56,462 nt of DNA from Candidatus Puniceispirillum sp. (GTDB lineage: Bacteria > Pseudomonadota > Alphaproteobacteria > Puniceispirillales > Puniceispirillaceae): NCBI GenBank assembly GCA_028382965.1, contig JAOEUK010000012.1, positions 1-56,462 on the forward strand, written 5' to 3'. Made by a program: the position numbers and the translations under genes. How positions within the stretch are numbered: the first letter of the stretch is position 1; each line of letters starts with the position of its first letter. A model generated the notes under the pieces. It had not been told where the DNA came from and did not search any database. It worked only from the letters and a program-made list of their open reading frames with translations. Of this stretch, positions 29,470 to 39,280 are shown piece by piece.

Positions 29470-30525
29470 ATGATAATGCCTGTTACCTCTATCCCCTCTG
29501 ACCATCCTGAGTTTCCTAACCAGAAAAAAACGGGCTTGCTTCTTGTGAATCTTGGTACACCTGATGGTACCGATACTAAATCGATGCGCAGATACCTTAA
29601 ACAGTTTTTGTCTGACCGTCGCGTTATTGAGGTTCCGCGTCTTTTGTGGTGGCTTATTTTAAATGGAATTATTCTAAATGTGCGGCCTAAAAAATCGGGA
29701 GAAGCCTATGCTAGGATTTGGTTAAAAGATGATCCTGATGGTTCCCCTCTCCGCCGTATCACGCGTCTCCAAGCAGAGCATGTCGCAAAAAGTTTTCAAC
29801 GCGCAGATTTAATCACTGAGTACGCTATGCGTTATGGAAACCCATCAATACAGCATCAAATGCAGAAATTGCAAGACGCTGGCTGCAGCCAAATATTGGT
29901 GATACCTCTTTATCCACAATATGCAGCCTCAACTACTGCTACAGTAAATGATGAGGTGTTCAAATGGGCGCTTGATTTACGTTGGCAACCAGCCATCCGT
30001 ACTGCAGCACCTTGGCATGATCAGCCAGTATACATCAAGGCATTGGCAAGCTCTGTTCGTAAATCAGTCAAGGAAAACGGCAAACCAGACGATTTGGTGA
30101 TCTCATTCCATGGCATACCAAAAAGTTATTTTGTGGCGGGTGACCCATACCATTGCCAATGCATCAAAACAGCCCGCTTACTTCGTGAAGAACTCAAATG
30201 GGATGAGGCACATTTTCATGCCACCTTCCAATCACGTTTTGGCTCAGAACCATGGCTGCAACCGTATACCGATAAAAGTGTTGTGGCTCTTGCAGAAAAT
30301 GGATCAAAGCACATTGCAATCATGGCCCCTGGTTTTGTTGCTGACTGTCTAGAGACGTTAGATGAGCTTGATATCGAGTTGCATGAGGAGTTTCTAGAGC
30401 ACGGTGGTGAAAAATTTAGCTATATACCTTGCTTGAATGACAGCCAAGCTGGCATGAAGGTAATTGAACAAATTGCAGCAGAGAATCTTGCCGGCTGGAT
30501 AGACTCACCTAAAAAGAAAAAATAG
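29470..30525 (+). CDS. hemH: Ferrochelatase
   Basis: Inserts Fe2+ into protoporphyrin IX, the last haem step; membrane-associated. About 351 residues from the ATG at 29470 (29476 is equally possible). The signature GLLLVNLGTPD opens the domain. The catalytic His is in LVISFHGIPKSYF, and the C-terminal Glu region is APGFVADCLETLDELDIE, as in bacterial HemH. An in-frame TTG upstream (29419) adds a sequence unlike any ferrochelatase start. It shares direction and pathway with hemA, 190 bases upstream. Confidence 0.95.
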   Translation: MIMPVTSIPSDHPEFPNQKKTGLLLVNLGTPDGTDTKSMRRYLKQFLSDRRVIEVPRLLWWLILNGIILNVRPKKSGEAYARIWLKDDPDGSPLRRITRLQAEHVAKSFQRADLITEYAMRYGNPSIQHQMQKLQDAGCSQILVIPLYPQYAASTTATVNDEVFKWALDLRWQPAIRTAAPWHDQPVYIKALASSVRKSVKENGKPDDLVISFHGIPKSYFVAGDPYHCQCIKTARLLREELKWDEAHFHATFQSRFGSEPWLQPYTDKSVVALAENGSKHIAIMAPGFVADCLETLDELDIELHEEFLEHGGEKFSYIPCLNDSQAGMKVIEQIAAENLAGWIDSPKKKK

Positions 30526-30559
30526 AATAACATCGCGTCAAAAAATCATTTGGTTATTG

Positions 30560-30590
30560 AGGCTCAAAGACAAACCAAAGCCTTTTATTT
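30560..30590 (+). terminator. Weak intrinsic terminator after hemH
   Basis: AGGCT (30560-30564) pairs with AGCCT (30579-30583), followed by TTTATTT. A competing stem TTTGGTT/AACCAAA overlaps it. The stem is short and the call is tentative. Confidence 0.35.
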
Positions 30591-30667
30591 TATTGCCAAC
30601 AGTGCTATATAAATAGCCTTGAGTATAGGGCTTTCACAACGTGGCCCCACGCGTTAAATGCTCATCT

Positions 30668-30741
30668 GCGGCGTTTGTGTAGTGGTAAGACCTTAGCCTT
30701 CCAAGCTAAAGACGCGGGTTCGATTCCCGCACGCCGCTCCA
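30668..30741 (+). tRNA. tRNA-Gly (anticodon TCC)
   Basis: Cloverleaf with acceptor GCGGCGT/ACGCCGC, D-loop with GTGGTAAGA, anticodon loop CTTCCAA between TTAGC and GCTAA, and T-arm GCGGGTTCGATTCCCGC. CCA is encoded at 30739-30741. Confidence 0.96.
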
Positions 30742-31234
30742 ACTACACTAATCGAATAGATATTTATCTCCTTCCAAAGGTTTTTTTGACATGCCTGTTA
30801 TGCTCTGGTCATTTGCGCTTTCCCGCGCTTGATCATGCCTTTTAGGTGCATTTCAACAATGGCAATCACGTTGACTGCCAAAACGACAGGAAATCGGATT
30901 AGTAAGTGATGAAAAATGTTTTCTATACCTTTGAATTCATATCTTTAAATTAATTAATTTGCTATTGTGATTTTATGAACTGATAATTAGTTCCGTGGAA
31001 AAATTTTTTCCTGTTACAGAGCTTTTACTTACTTAATTTTAGTAAAGTAGGCATCCGGCTCGTAAATTACGTCGCTTACACCAAACCTTCGCTGAACCAA
31101 ATGGCTTTGGGCTAACTTTTTTTCTTCTTTTTTACCAAGACGTGAATCTTTTATAATTGGCCCTCAAAACCAAAATTTTTAGGGTTGCCTCTAGTCAAGG
31201 AACTTTAGAAAAAAACTTATTAAGGAGGCATGCA
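30742..31234. other. Gene-poor stretch downstream of tRNA-Gly
   Basis: 493 bases with no supported gene. A GC-richer island (about 30790-30900) stands out from AT-rich surroundings. On the minus strand it holds an open frame of about 48 codons ending near 30792, with a hydrophobic stretch and a basic tail but no usable start codon. No copy of the tRNA-Gly 3' end was seen that would mark an integration site. Confidence 0.3.
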
Positions 31235-31369
31235 ATGTCAAAAGGCAACAACAGAAAAGGTAATCGAGAGCTAAAAAAGCCCAAAAAGCAGGCTCAAAAA
31301 GACCTTGCAACTCAAGATTTTTCAACCAAGTCCAGTGATCTAAAGATTAGTAACAAGAAAACAAAATAA
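31235..31369 (+). CDS. Small lysine-rich protein, unknown function
   Basis: 44 residues, highly basic: the opening MSKGNNRKGNRELKKPKKQ is followed by a polar tail. The ribosome site AAGGAGG six bases before the ATG is the best in the neighbourhood, so I believe it is translated. No hydrophobic segment or known domain is visible. The first 20 residues resemble small hypothetical proteins found scattered in proteobacteria; nucleic-acid binding is possible but only a guess. It lies 33 bases upstream of the oxygenase gene and could be co-transcribed. Confidence 0.65.
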   Translation: MSKGNNRKGNRELKKPKKQAQKDLATQDFSTKSSDLKISNKKTK

Positions 31370-31402
31370 ATAAAACTATCTATAAAAATTATTGGATTAA
31401 AT

Positions 31403-31945
31403 ATGCGAGAGCTTTATCAAGTTTGGTCATCAATTCTAACCAAGACGGAAATTAATGCTATAATCAACACTGCATTATCCCAGCCAGAGCATCACGCAAC
31501 CATCTTTGCATCTCCAGAAGTGACGGCAAATGTGCGTATCAGTTCTATCCGATGGCTATCGAATCAATGGGTATCAGATTTACTCTGGAAATATGTAAGG
31601 AGAGCAAATCACGATGCCTTCAATATTGATGTTGACAATAATGCAGAAATGCAGTTCACAGAATATCACGCCAAAGATGGTGGTCATTATGACTGGCATC
31701 AAGATGTGCACTGGAATGGCCAAAGCAATACTGATAGAAAGGTATCAGTAACGGTTCAGTTGAGTGATGCCAATGATTACGAAGGTGGCAATTTTGAGTT
31801 TGACGAAGTAAAAACCAACGCGGACTTTAGATCAAAAGGAACCGTCCTTATTTTCCCATCATACCTACGCCACCGTGTGCTACCCGTCATTTCTGGGACT
31901 AGAAGGTCACTAGTTGCTTGGTTTTTTGGACCACGTTGGAAATAG
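31403..31945 (+). CDS. 2-oxoglutarate/Fe(II)-dependent oxygenase (PKHD-type)
   Basis: 180 residues of the prolyl-4-hydroxylase-like dioxygenase fold. The iron triad is His99 and Asp101 in DWHQDVHW and His157 in RHRVLP. Arg167/Arg168 in GTRRSLVAWF should bind 2-oxoglutarate. Resemblance is to bacterial PiuC/PKHD-type hydroxylases, though the protein is shorter than PiuC. The substrate is unknown. It stands alone apart from the small basic gene before it and converges with livM. Confidence 0.82.
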   Translation: MRELYQVWSSILTKTEINAIINTALSQPEHHATIFASPEVTANVRISSIRWLSNQWVSDLLWKYVRRANHDAFNIDVDNNAEMQFTEYHAKDGGHYDWHQDVHWNGQSNTDRKVSVTVQLSDANDYEGGNFEFDEVKTNADFRSKGTVLIFPSYLRHRVLPVISGTRRSLVAWFFGPRWK

Positions 31946-32029
31946 TGTAAAGTCTGAAGCACTAAAGAACTAAAGAATTTATGGTCAATCATATAAAAAT
32001 CCTGTTGCAAAATATTTTTGTGTCTTCAT

Positions 32030-33097
32030 CTAACGTTTAGTCTCGGGAATTAAGCCACGCGGAGCAAATCTGAGAGTCAACAGCAATACAAACCCCATTG
32101 TTATCAGGCGAGTGTGTGCTGCACTTTCCATCAGATGCAGCCGTAGCCAGTGCGTTGAATCCATACCTGATGCTAAAAAATTGATCAGCCATAAGCCGAT
32201 CGGTTCCGCCTCAATCCAGAAAAACCAGACAACAAAACCACCCATTATTGCTCCCCAGTTGTTCCCAGATCCACCAACTATTACCATTACCCATATTAAA
32301 AAAGTGAACCGTAGTGGTTGATAACTTGTTGATGTAAACTGTCCATCTAACGTTACAAGCATCGCTCCAGCTATACCAATAATTGCTGACCCCAAAACAA
32401 AAACCTGCAAATGCTGTCGAGCAACATTTTTACCCATAGCATTCGCGGCTATTTCATTATCACGAATTGCGCGCATCATCCGACCCCAAGGAGACCGTAT
32501 GGACATTTCTGATAGCCACACTAAGATTAACAGCACAAGGATGAATATCCCTGCATAACAAGCTTTAACAATCAAGGAAGAAGCTGCAACAATTGATAAG
32601 TCAAAGTTTAATACAACCTGTTGAAACCAACTAGATGCTTGCAAATCAACTTCATAAGGAACTGGACGCGGTAAGCCGTTAACATTTTTTACACCGCGTG
32701 TTAGCCAGTCCTCAAATTTCAGAACATAGAGGATGATATCCGAAATACCTAGCGTGGCAATGGCTAAATAATCTGAGCGTAACCCGAGCGATATTCTGCC
32801 AATAACCCAGGCCACCATTGCAGCAAGTAGCCCCCCAATGACCCAAGATAGAATAATTGGAAGACCAAGACCTCCAGGATAGCCAGAACGCGCTGGATCC
32901 ACCGCCTCAATCGCTACAATTGATGGATCAATTACTAGCCTCATAGCTATGTAGCCAATAAATACGAGCATGCCAGCTAACCAATATTTTTTACGACCAA
33001 AAAAATAAGAATTTTTCCAAAGATAAGCTCCACCAGCAATCGTAAGCAGACCCACAAGCAAACCAAACAATACGCCTGACCCCCTTTTATCAAGCAA
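32030..33097 (-). CDS. livM: Branched-chain amino acid ABC transporter permease LivM-type, orphan, possibly 5'-truncated
   Basis: Inner-membrane permease of a Liv-type importer. About 355 residues with eight to ten hydrophobic segments. The permease loop is seen in MRAIRDNEIAANAMG, and the C-terminus is the typical LRFAPRGLIPE. Neither livH, livG, livF nor a binding protein is nearby. The frame opens upstream only to a TAA 11 codons before the TTG at 33097. No ATG, GTG or Shine-Dalgarno is available there, and the protein starts close to the first membrane helix. The gene may therefore be a truncated relic; alternatively the TTG is used. Urea-type (UrtC) permeases are related. Confidence 0.75.
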   Translation of the reverse strand: MLDKRGSGVLFGLLVGLLTIAGGAYLWKNSYFFGRKKYWLAGMLVFIGYIAMRLVIDPSIVAIEAVDPARSGYPGGLGLPIILSWVIGGLLAAMVAWVIGRISLGLRSDYLAIATLGISDIILYVLKFEDWLTRGVKNVNGLPRPVPYEVDLQASSWFQQVVLNFDLSIVAASSLIVKACYAGIFILVLLILVWLSEMSIRSPWGRMMRAIRDNEIAANAMGKNVARQHLQVFVLGSAIIGIAGAMLVTLDGQFTSTSYQPLRFTFLIWVMVIVGGSGNNWGAIMGGFVVWFFWIEAEPIGLWLINFLASGMDSTHWLRLHLMESAAHTRLITMGFVLLLTLRFAPRGLIPETKR

Positions 33098-33365
33098 TTC
33101 TGGAACAGGTATGGGCAGAAGGATTTAAACATAGAAATAATAATTGGCCACCTTGAATCTTATAGCCTGCCCCACAACCATACTTCATAATATGACTAAT
33201 TTTTAAGCACTTAATGTTTTTCATGCCTTAATTATTATCAAAATCATTGAGAGTGACTAAATTTTTAGCATTTTTATTGATTTTCACGCTCTTTAAAGAA
33301 GAATAATAAAAATAAATTTATACTGTGTCTTTAAAAGCAGTTTAATGGTTCAACGGAGTCATATT

Positions 33366-34670
33366 ATGCAGTTTTTTCATTCTGCCCTCAGATATCTTAG
33401 CGCCGGAATTGTTTTCATCAACGCAACGGTTAGTCCCGCACTTGCTGCCGAAACAGTAATTGATAGCGGTGATACTGCATGGATTTTATCAGCAACAGCT
33501 CTTGTGCTTTTTATGACACTTCCCGGCCTTGCTCTCTTTTATGCAGGATTGGTGCAGTCAAAAAACATTGTCTCGGTCCTAATGCATCACTTTGCCATCG
33601 CCGCCCTAATGTCTGTTTTGTGGGTAGTTGCTGGCTATTCATTAGCCTTTTCGGGAGACGGAGACTGGGTTGGTGATATGGCCAACAGCTTTATGCGCAA
33701 CATAAACATTGACTCATCGAACGGCACTATTCCAGAATCACTGTTCGCCACTTTCCAGATGACATTTGCTATCATTACTCCGGCTTTAATCATCGGTGCT
33801 TATGTAGAAAGAATGAAATTCGCCGCCTTGTTACTGTTTTCAGCGCTTTGGCTTCTAATTGTGTATGCGCCTGTCACCCACTGGGTATGGGGCAGCGGCA
33901 TTATGGCTGGCTGGGGAGTTCTTGATTTTGCCGGCGGTATAGTCGTACATGCAACGGCTGGAACAGCGGCACTTGTTTGCGCGCTTGTTGTAGGCAAACG
34001 ACGCGGCTTCCCAACTTCAATACAACCACCACACAGCCCTGTTCTTACAATGATTGGTGCCTGCATGCTATGGGTCGGCTGGTTTGGTTTTAATGGAGGA
34101 TCTGCATTGGGAGCAGGCAGCAATGCCGGCATGGCATTGCTTGTTACCCATATCGCGGCGGCAACTGCGTCGCTGGTCTGGATGTTTATCGAATGGGTTC
34201 GTTTTGGCCGACCATCATTGGTTGGCATTGTAACCGGCATGGTAGCTGGGCTGGCAACGGTAACACCAGCATCAGGCTTTATTGGGGTTCCAGGCGGTCT
34301 GTTCCTTGGACTTGCTGGCGGGGTTTCCTGCTATATTGCGGTCGACCTGATTCGCATGCGCCTAAAGATTGATGACTCATTGGATGTGTTTGCCGTTCAC
34401 GGTGTGGGAGGCATCCTTGGCAGCTTATTAGTGGCGTGGCTCGCGCATCCTGCACTTGGCGGTCTTGGCCTTGCTAATGGCATGACAGTTAGCAGTCAAT
34501 TCATGGTACAGTTTAAATCTGTTGGCATTACCGTTTTATGGACGGCAATTTTCAGCTATGCGATTTTGAAAATAATTGACTTAGTTGTTGGCCTTCGGGT
34601 TGACCAACAAGACGAAATTGAAGGCCTTGATCTTAGCCAGCATGGTGAACGTGGATATCACACAGGCTGA
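33366..34670 (+). CDS. amt: Ammonium transporter
   Basis: Amt/Mep/Rh channel, about 434 residues with an N-terminal signal-like segment ending ALAAET and 11 predicted helices. Signatures include PGLALFYAGLVQSKN, THWVWGSG, DFAGGIVVHATAGTAALV (with the pore His), and FAVHGVGGILGSL with the second His. GGAG eight bases upstream supports the ATG at 33366 over the in-frame ATG at 33345. No glnK lies next to it, so PII control would come from glnB 30 kb away. Divergent from livM; the 268-base gap shows no sigma-54 site I would defend. Confidence 0.95.
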   Translation: MQFFHSALRYLSAGIVFINATVSPALAAETVIDSGDTAWILSATALVLFMTLPGLALFYAGLVQSKNIVSVLMHHFAIAALMSVLWVVAGYSLAFSGDGDWVGDMANSFMRNINIDSSNGTIPESLFATFQMTFAIITPALIIGAYVERMKFAALLLFSALWLLIVYAPVTHWVWGSGIMAGWGVLDFAGGIVVHATAGTAALVCALVVGKRRGFPTSIQPPHSPVLTMIGACMLWVGWFGFNGGSALGAGSNAGMALLVTHIAAATASLVWMFIEWVRFGRPSLVGIVTGMVAGLATVTPASGFIGVPGGLFLGLAGGVSCYIAVDLIRMRLKIDDSLDVFAVHGVGGILGSLLVAWLAHPALGGLGLANGMTVSSQFMVQFKSVGITVLWTAIFSYAILKIIDLVVGLRVDQQDEIEGLDLSQHGERGYHTG

Positions 34671-34779
34671 CCCAATGAGCCCATTTTCTTTTTATGAACG
34701 CCTATACCACCTATATCATCAAAGAGCGTTGACACACTTTTTATGGCGTCGCTGTTTTTAGTCTTCTTTTTAATTGGAA

Positions 34780-35928
34780 TTACCCATTATTCCATTCTGC
34801 ACTGACAGATCTATCTTGTTCACCGGGGAGATGTTGTTGTTTAATCGTATTCCAGGCTTGCTGGTCCATAAGCTCAGACAGCGCCCAAACAGCCATACCT
34901 CTTAACAAAGCTGACTGATGCTGTAAAAAGGCGTTAACCAATGGCACAAGCTTTGTATCTGCGCTGTTACCAGCCGCAATCAATACATTTCGCATAAAAC
35001 GTTCATAACCAGCACGGCGCACTGGTGTTCCAGAGAAGTAGTCACGAAACTCCGCATCATCAAGAAGTAATAACCGTTCCAACGGCGGAAGATCAGTACC
35101 AGCCTTTGCCAACAGCTTTTGTTCTTTGGCTCGGCTAGCAAATTTATTCCACGGACAAATTGCAAGACAGTCATCACAGCCAAAAATACGATTGCCAATT
35201 GCGCGGCGGAATTGCTGGGCGATGACACCTTTATGCTCAATCGTCAAATAGGAAATACAGCGACGCGCATCCAGTCTGTAGGGCGCGGGAAACGCATTTG
35301 TTGGGCAAATGTCCAAACATTGACGACACCCTCCACAATGATCCGTCTCGCGCGTGTCATACGGCAGGGTAGCATCAGTCAGAATGATTCCTAAAAACAG
35401 CCAAGAGCCCACCTGTCTTGAAACAAGATTTGTGTGTTTACCCTGCCATCCAAGGCCAGCCTGCTGGGCCAATGGCTTTTCCATCAGTGGTGCAGTATCA
35501 ACAAACACTTTTACCGCATTCCCAGTCTTTGCAGAAAATTGGCTGGCAAGCTGTTTTAACTTGCCCTTCACTACCTCGTGATAATCACGTCCTCGTGCAT
35601 AGACTGATATATTGCCTGAAGACCGCGCAGCAAGATTATCCATTGGGTTGTGATCTGGTCCATAATTCATACCAAGAACAATGGCGCTTCTTGCGTCTGG
35701 CCACATATTTTTTGGCTGCATGCGTTTGGCCGCTGTAGTTCGAAGCCAGTCCATATCGCCCTCAAATGCATCATCAAGAAATATTTTAAGGCCGCTTACA
35801 TTTTTTGTTGCAATGGTGGCAGGGCCAATCCCAACAAGAAAAAACCCCTCTTCTTCAGCTATAGCATCCAACCAGCCACGAGGATCACGCTCTACATTTG
35901 GCATTTTTGGCTGACTAGAATCACTCAC
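34780..35928 (-). CDS. queG: Epoxyqueuosine reductase
   Basis: Reduces epoxyqueuosine to queuosine in tRNA, the last step of the pathway, using cobalamin and two 4Fe-4S clusters. 382 residues. Both ferredoxin motifs are present: [15 protein letters not shown] and [18 protein letters not shown]-like C-terminus follows. The start is GTG at 35928, overlapping the tgt stop by four bases (GTGA), so translation is coupled to tgt. Third gene of the queA-tgt-queG operon. Confidence 0.95.
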   Translation of the reverse strand: MSDSSQPKMPNVERDPRGWLDAIAEEEGFFLVGIGPATIATKNVSGLKIFLDDAFEGDMDWLRTTAAKRMQPKNMWPDARSAIVLGMNYGPDHNPMDNLAARSSGNISVYARGRDYHEVVKGKLKQLASQFSAKTGNAVKVFVDTAPLMEKPLAQQAGLGWQGKHTNLVSRQVGSWLFLGIILTDATLPYDTRETDHCGGCRQCLDICPTNAFPAPYRLDARRCISYLTIEHKGVIAQQFRRAIGNRIFGCDDCLAICPWNKFASRAKEQKLLAKAGTDLPPLERLLLLDDAEFRDYFSGTPVRRAGYERFMRNVLIAAGNSADTKLVPLVNAFLQHQSALLRGMAVWALSELMDQQAWNTIKQQHLPGEQDRSVSAEWNNG

Positions 35929-37076
35929 AGTGGGTCGATATCTCCTAATCCTTGCATGGTGTGAAACAAAATCTCAAACTCAGAAAACCTTTCGATTTCA
36001 ATGGCACGCCGCATCTCTCTCATCAAGTCTTGGTAATAATGTATGTTATGCCAGCTTAACAGCATCAACGACAAAACTTCTTCAGCCTTGAAAAGGTGAT
36101 GAAGGTAGGCCCGACTATAGCGTGCACAGGCCGGGCAGCTGCAGGATTCATCAAGTGGGCGCGGATCATCAGCATGGCGGGCATTTTTCAGATTTACAGG
36201 TCCACGCCGGGTAAAACCTTGGCCGGTCCGCCCAGAGCGGGTTGGCAAAACACAATCAAACATATCAATTCCACGTGCCACCCCACCAACAAGATCTGAT
36301 GGCTTACCTACACCCATCAGATAACGGGGCTTATTGTCAAGCATCAGAGGCGTTGTTTCTTCTAGCGTTTCAAACATCGCCGACTGCCCTTCACCAACGG
36401 CAAGCCCGCCAACAGCGTAACCTTCAAAACCAATCCCCTCAAGAGCCGCAACAGATTCCGCACGAAGGTCGCTGAACACTGATCCTTGCACGATACCAAA
36501 TTGGCCATAGCCAGTACGTGGATGAAAAGCCTCCCTCGACCGTTTAGCCCACCGCATGGATAGCGCCATTGATTCAGCGGCCACCAGTTTTGTCGCTGGA
36601 AAGGGCGTACACTCATCAAACGCCATGGTAATGGTGGCATCAAGAAGATACTGAATTTCGGTTGATCGTTTGGGTGTCAGACGATGCTGACTCCCATCAA
36701 GGTGAGATTTAAAAGTCACACCATCTTCATCAAGCTTACGCAGCGAGCCAAGTGACATCACCTGAAATCCGCCAGAGTCTGTAAGCAAAGGACCGTCCCA
36801 TCCCATCATTTTGCGCACACCTCCCAGCTTTGCCACGCGTTCGGCTCCGGGGCGAAGCATCAAATGATACGTGTTAGCCAGAATAATGCTGGCCCCAGTT
36901 GACACCACTGATTCTGGCATCATCCCTTTAACAGTAGCCGCCGTGCCGACTGGCATAAAAACAGGTGTTTCCACTTGCCCCCATGCGGTTGTTAGTGTGC
37001 CGCGCCGCGCCAAACCATCTGTTGCCTTAAGAGCAAAACCAAATTCAGGAGTAGGTTTAAACATAAGGATATCCAT
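35925..37076 (-). CDS. tgt: Queuine / preQ1 tRNA-ribosyltransferase
   Basis: Exchanges guanine-34 of GUN-anticodon tRNAs for preQ1. 383 residues. Nucleophile region [13 protein letters not shown] with the catalytic Asp, second Asp in [17 protein letters not shown]. The expected four zinc ligands are in [17 protein letters not shown]. An in-frame ATG at 37064 is an alternative start. It lies 24 bases downstream of queA, with coupled queG after it. Confidence 0.96.
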   Translation of the reverse strand: MDILMFKPTPEFGFALKATDGLARRGTLTTAWGQVETPVFMPVGTAATVKGMMPESVVSTGASIILANTYHLMLRPGAERVAKLGGVRKMMGWDGPLLTDSGGFQVMSLGSLRKLDEDGVTFKSHLDGSQHRLTPKRSTEIQYLLDATITMAFDECTPFPATKLVAAESMALSMRWAKRSREAFHPRTGYGQFGIVQGSVFSDLRAESVAALEGIGFEGYAVGGLAVGEGQSAMFETLEETTPLMLDNKPRYLMGVGKPSDLVGGVARGIDMFDCVLPTRSGRTGQGFTRRGPVNLKNARHADDPRPLDESCSCPACARYSRAYLHHLFKAEEVLSLMLLSWHNIHYYQDLMREMRRAIEIERFSEFEILFHTMQGLGDIDPL

Positions 37077-37100
37077 TGCATAACTTTAGAAAGAAAGAGA

Positions 37101-38204
37101 TCATAATTCTTGATCAGTGATTGCTTTAATTCTGTCAATAATATCAGGAGATGGATTAAGTGTCATAAAACAGGCATCACCATAGGAAAAAAACCGATAA
37201 TTTTTAGCTATCGCATGCCTGTAAGCTATTGCAACACGCTTCATACCCGCAAACGCACTAACAAGCATTATTAAAGTTGATTTGGGTAGATGAAAATTGG
37301 TTAAGAGTCCGTCAATGACTTTAAATTCATATCCTGGCGTAATAAAAATATCTGTCTCACCGGAGAAAGATTTTATAGCACCATTTTGTTGATAACAAGC
37401 TTCCAGGATACGGAGACTAGTTGTGCCAACAGCAATGACGCGGCCACCTTTTTCGCGCGCAGTATTGATCGCGACTGCTGTCTCGCCACTTATCTCACCC
37501 CATTCATTATGCATCTTATGATCAGCGATATTATCAACAGTAACTGGCAAAAATGTACCAGCGCCTACATGAAGAGTTACTGGCAGAATTTTAATACCAG
37601 CAGCAATAATGCTGCTGACAAGGGATTGGGTGAAATGTAGCCCCGCAGTTGGCGCCGCTACCGCACCCCGATTATGGGCAAACACTGTTTGATAATCCTG
37701 TTTATCGCTGTCTTTTACTCCTTCAGGACGCGCGATGTAGGGAGGTATTGGCATGCTGCCATAGCAATCAAGGCAGGCATCAATCTCGGATTTTGTTAGC
37801 TCGGACCCGTCAACAGGATTGACAAAACTAAGCTCAACATCACCACTGGAACCGCGTCCCCTCACCCAAGCAGCAAAATTCTCAGCAAAAACGATGATAT
37901 CACCAGTACGGCATTTTTTAGCAGGTTTAGCAAAGACACGCCAAACATGATCAGATTCACGTTTATGGAGTGTAACAGAAATTTTTACTTCACCTCTTTT
38001 TCCTTGCAATCGCGCTGGAATTACCTTGGTATCATTAACCACCAACACATCACCAGCACGCAGTAATGACGGCAAGTCACCCACCTGCCGGTCAACAAGA
38101 TCACCACCCGACAAATCAAGCAACCGTGCAGCCTCGCGTGGTTCAGACGGGCTTGTCGCGATCATCCCAGATGGCAACGTATAATCAAACGCATCGAGCT
38201 TCAT
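37101..38204 (-). CDS. queA: S-adenosylmethionine:tRNA ribosyltransferase-isomerase
   Basis: Builds the epoxycyclopentane ring of queuosine from the ribosyl group of SAM. 367 residues. Opening block LDAFDYTLPSGMIA, then DVLVVNDTKVIPARLQG, VAAPTAGLHFT, and the C-terminal FLPVTV/THLHVGAGTF-like LHVGAGTFLPV. First gene of the queuosine unit; 23 intergenic bases to tgt. Early genes (queC, D, E, F) are not in the window, so preQ1 may be made from elsewhere or imported. Confidence 0.96.
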   Translation of the reverse strand: MKLDAFDYTLPSGMIATSPSEPREAARLLDLSGGDLVDRQVGDLPSLLRAGDVLVVNDTKVIPARLQGKRGEVKISVTLHKRESDHVWRVFAKPAKKCRTGDIIVFAENFAAWVRGRGSSGDVELSFVNPVDGSELTKSEIDACLDCYGSMPIPPYIARPEGVKDSDKQDYQTVFAHNRGAVAAPTAGLHFTQSLVSSIIAAGIKILPVTLHVGAGTFLPVTVDNIADHKMHNEWGEISGETAVAINTAREKGGRVIAVGTTSLRILEACYQQNGAIKSFSGETDIFITPGYEFKVIDGLLTNFHLPKSTLIMLVSAFAGMKRVAIAYRHAIAKNYRFFSYGDACFMTLNPSPDIIDRIKAITDQEL

Positions 38205-38259
38205 AAAATCAAATCCATTTGCAAGTAAAGCGCAATGACAGAAAAATTATAGATTTGGC

Positions 38260-39201
38260 CTATTCATAAACCTGAATAACGCCGTCAACATGACCCACAT
38301 TATTGACCACTACAAGACATTGAACGCGCGCTTCAAGCATTTTAGCCTCAGCAGCATCCATCATTTCATCAGGTCCAATGGTCAGCGGCACCGGACTTGC
38401 AACATTGAATACCTTAGTTGTGGCAATGTCCAAACCGTTTAATAGCAAGCGGCGCAAATCACCATCGGTAATAACGCCAACCAGCTTTTCTACGGTTCCA
38501 ACCAATGCGAGACCAAGGCGACCTTCGGTCATTACCATCAAAGCATCCTGAACCGAGGCATCTGGATCAACAAATGGCAGTTTTTCGCTGCGCATCTTGT
38601 CTCGAACATGAGTTAATAACCGGCGCCCTAGTGCCCCACCCGGATGCGTGTGCGCAAAATCAGTTTCAGCAAAGCCGCGAGCCTCCATCAATGCAACTGC
38701 CAGCGCATCACCAAGAACCAGTGAATTAAGACTGGATGTTGTTGGCGCCAGATTCAACGGACAGGCCTCACGATCAACCGATATATCAAGGTTAAGCTCC
38801 GCCGCTGTCGCAATCAGACTGTCTGGATTACCAGTTAGCGCAATCAAACGCGCATCAAGCCGGTCAAAGGCAGGAAGCAACCTCACAATTTCTTCAGTTT
38901 CACCAGAATAGGAAATCAACAACACAACGTCCCCCTGTCTAACCATACCAAGGTCGCCATGTATTGCCTCAGCAGGATGCAGGAATAAAGATGGCGTTCC
39001 AGTCGAAGCAAGACTTGCTGAAATTTTACGGCCAATGATCCCCGATTTTCCCATACCGCACACAACCACATGGCCAGCGCTTGCCTGCATGAGGTCAACA
39101 GCCTTCGCAAATTCGTTGCCAAGCCCATCTTCAAGTATAACGAGTGCTTTGCGATAAGCTTTAAACAGGGTTTTTGCCGATGCAATCACCGTTTTGGTCA
39201 T
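38260..39201 (-). CDS. kdsD: Arabinose-5-phosphate isomerase, KpsF/GutQ family
   Basis: Converts ribulose-5-phosphate to arabinose-5-phosphate for Kdo synthesis in lipopolysaccharide. 313 residues: an N-terminal SIS sugar isomerase domain (about 35-170, with CGMGKSGIIGRKISASLASTG and SYSGETEE) and two C-terminal CBS repeats (about 200-310). The middle block THPGGALGRRLL is typical. The genes downstream and upstream on this strand (queA, mobA) are functionally unrelated. Confidence 0.93.
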   Translation of the reverse strand: MTKTVIASAKTLFKAYRKALVILEDGLGNEFAKAVDLMQASAGHVVVCGMGKSGIIGRKISASLASTGTPSLFLHPAEAIHGDLGMVRQGDVVLLISYSGETEEIVRLLPAFDRLDARLIALTGNPDSLIATAAELNLDISVDREACPLNLAPTTSSLNSLVLGDALAVALMEARGFAETDFAHTHPGGALGRRLLTHVRDKMRSEKLPFVDPDASVQDALMVMTEGRLGLALVGTVEKLVGVITDGDLRRLLLNGLDIATTKVFNVASPVPLTIGPDEMMDAAEAKMLEARVQCLVVVNNVGHVDGVIQVYE

Positions 39202-39280
39202 CTGGTTACGGCTCCTTTTTAACTAAAAAAATTATCAGAATTTGGATAACCGGTTTTGGCCTGAAAAGCCAGATTGATCT

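Noticed and set aside
30668-30741. tRNA-Gly as attachment site of an integrated element
   Set aside because: No repeat of the tRNA 3' end and no integrase were found within the window.
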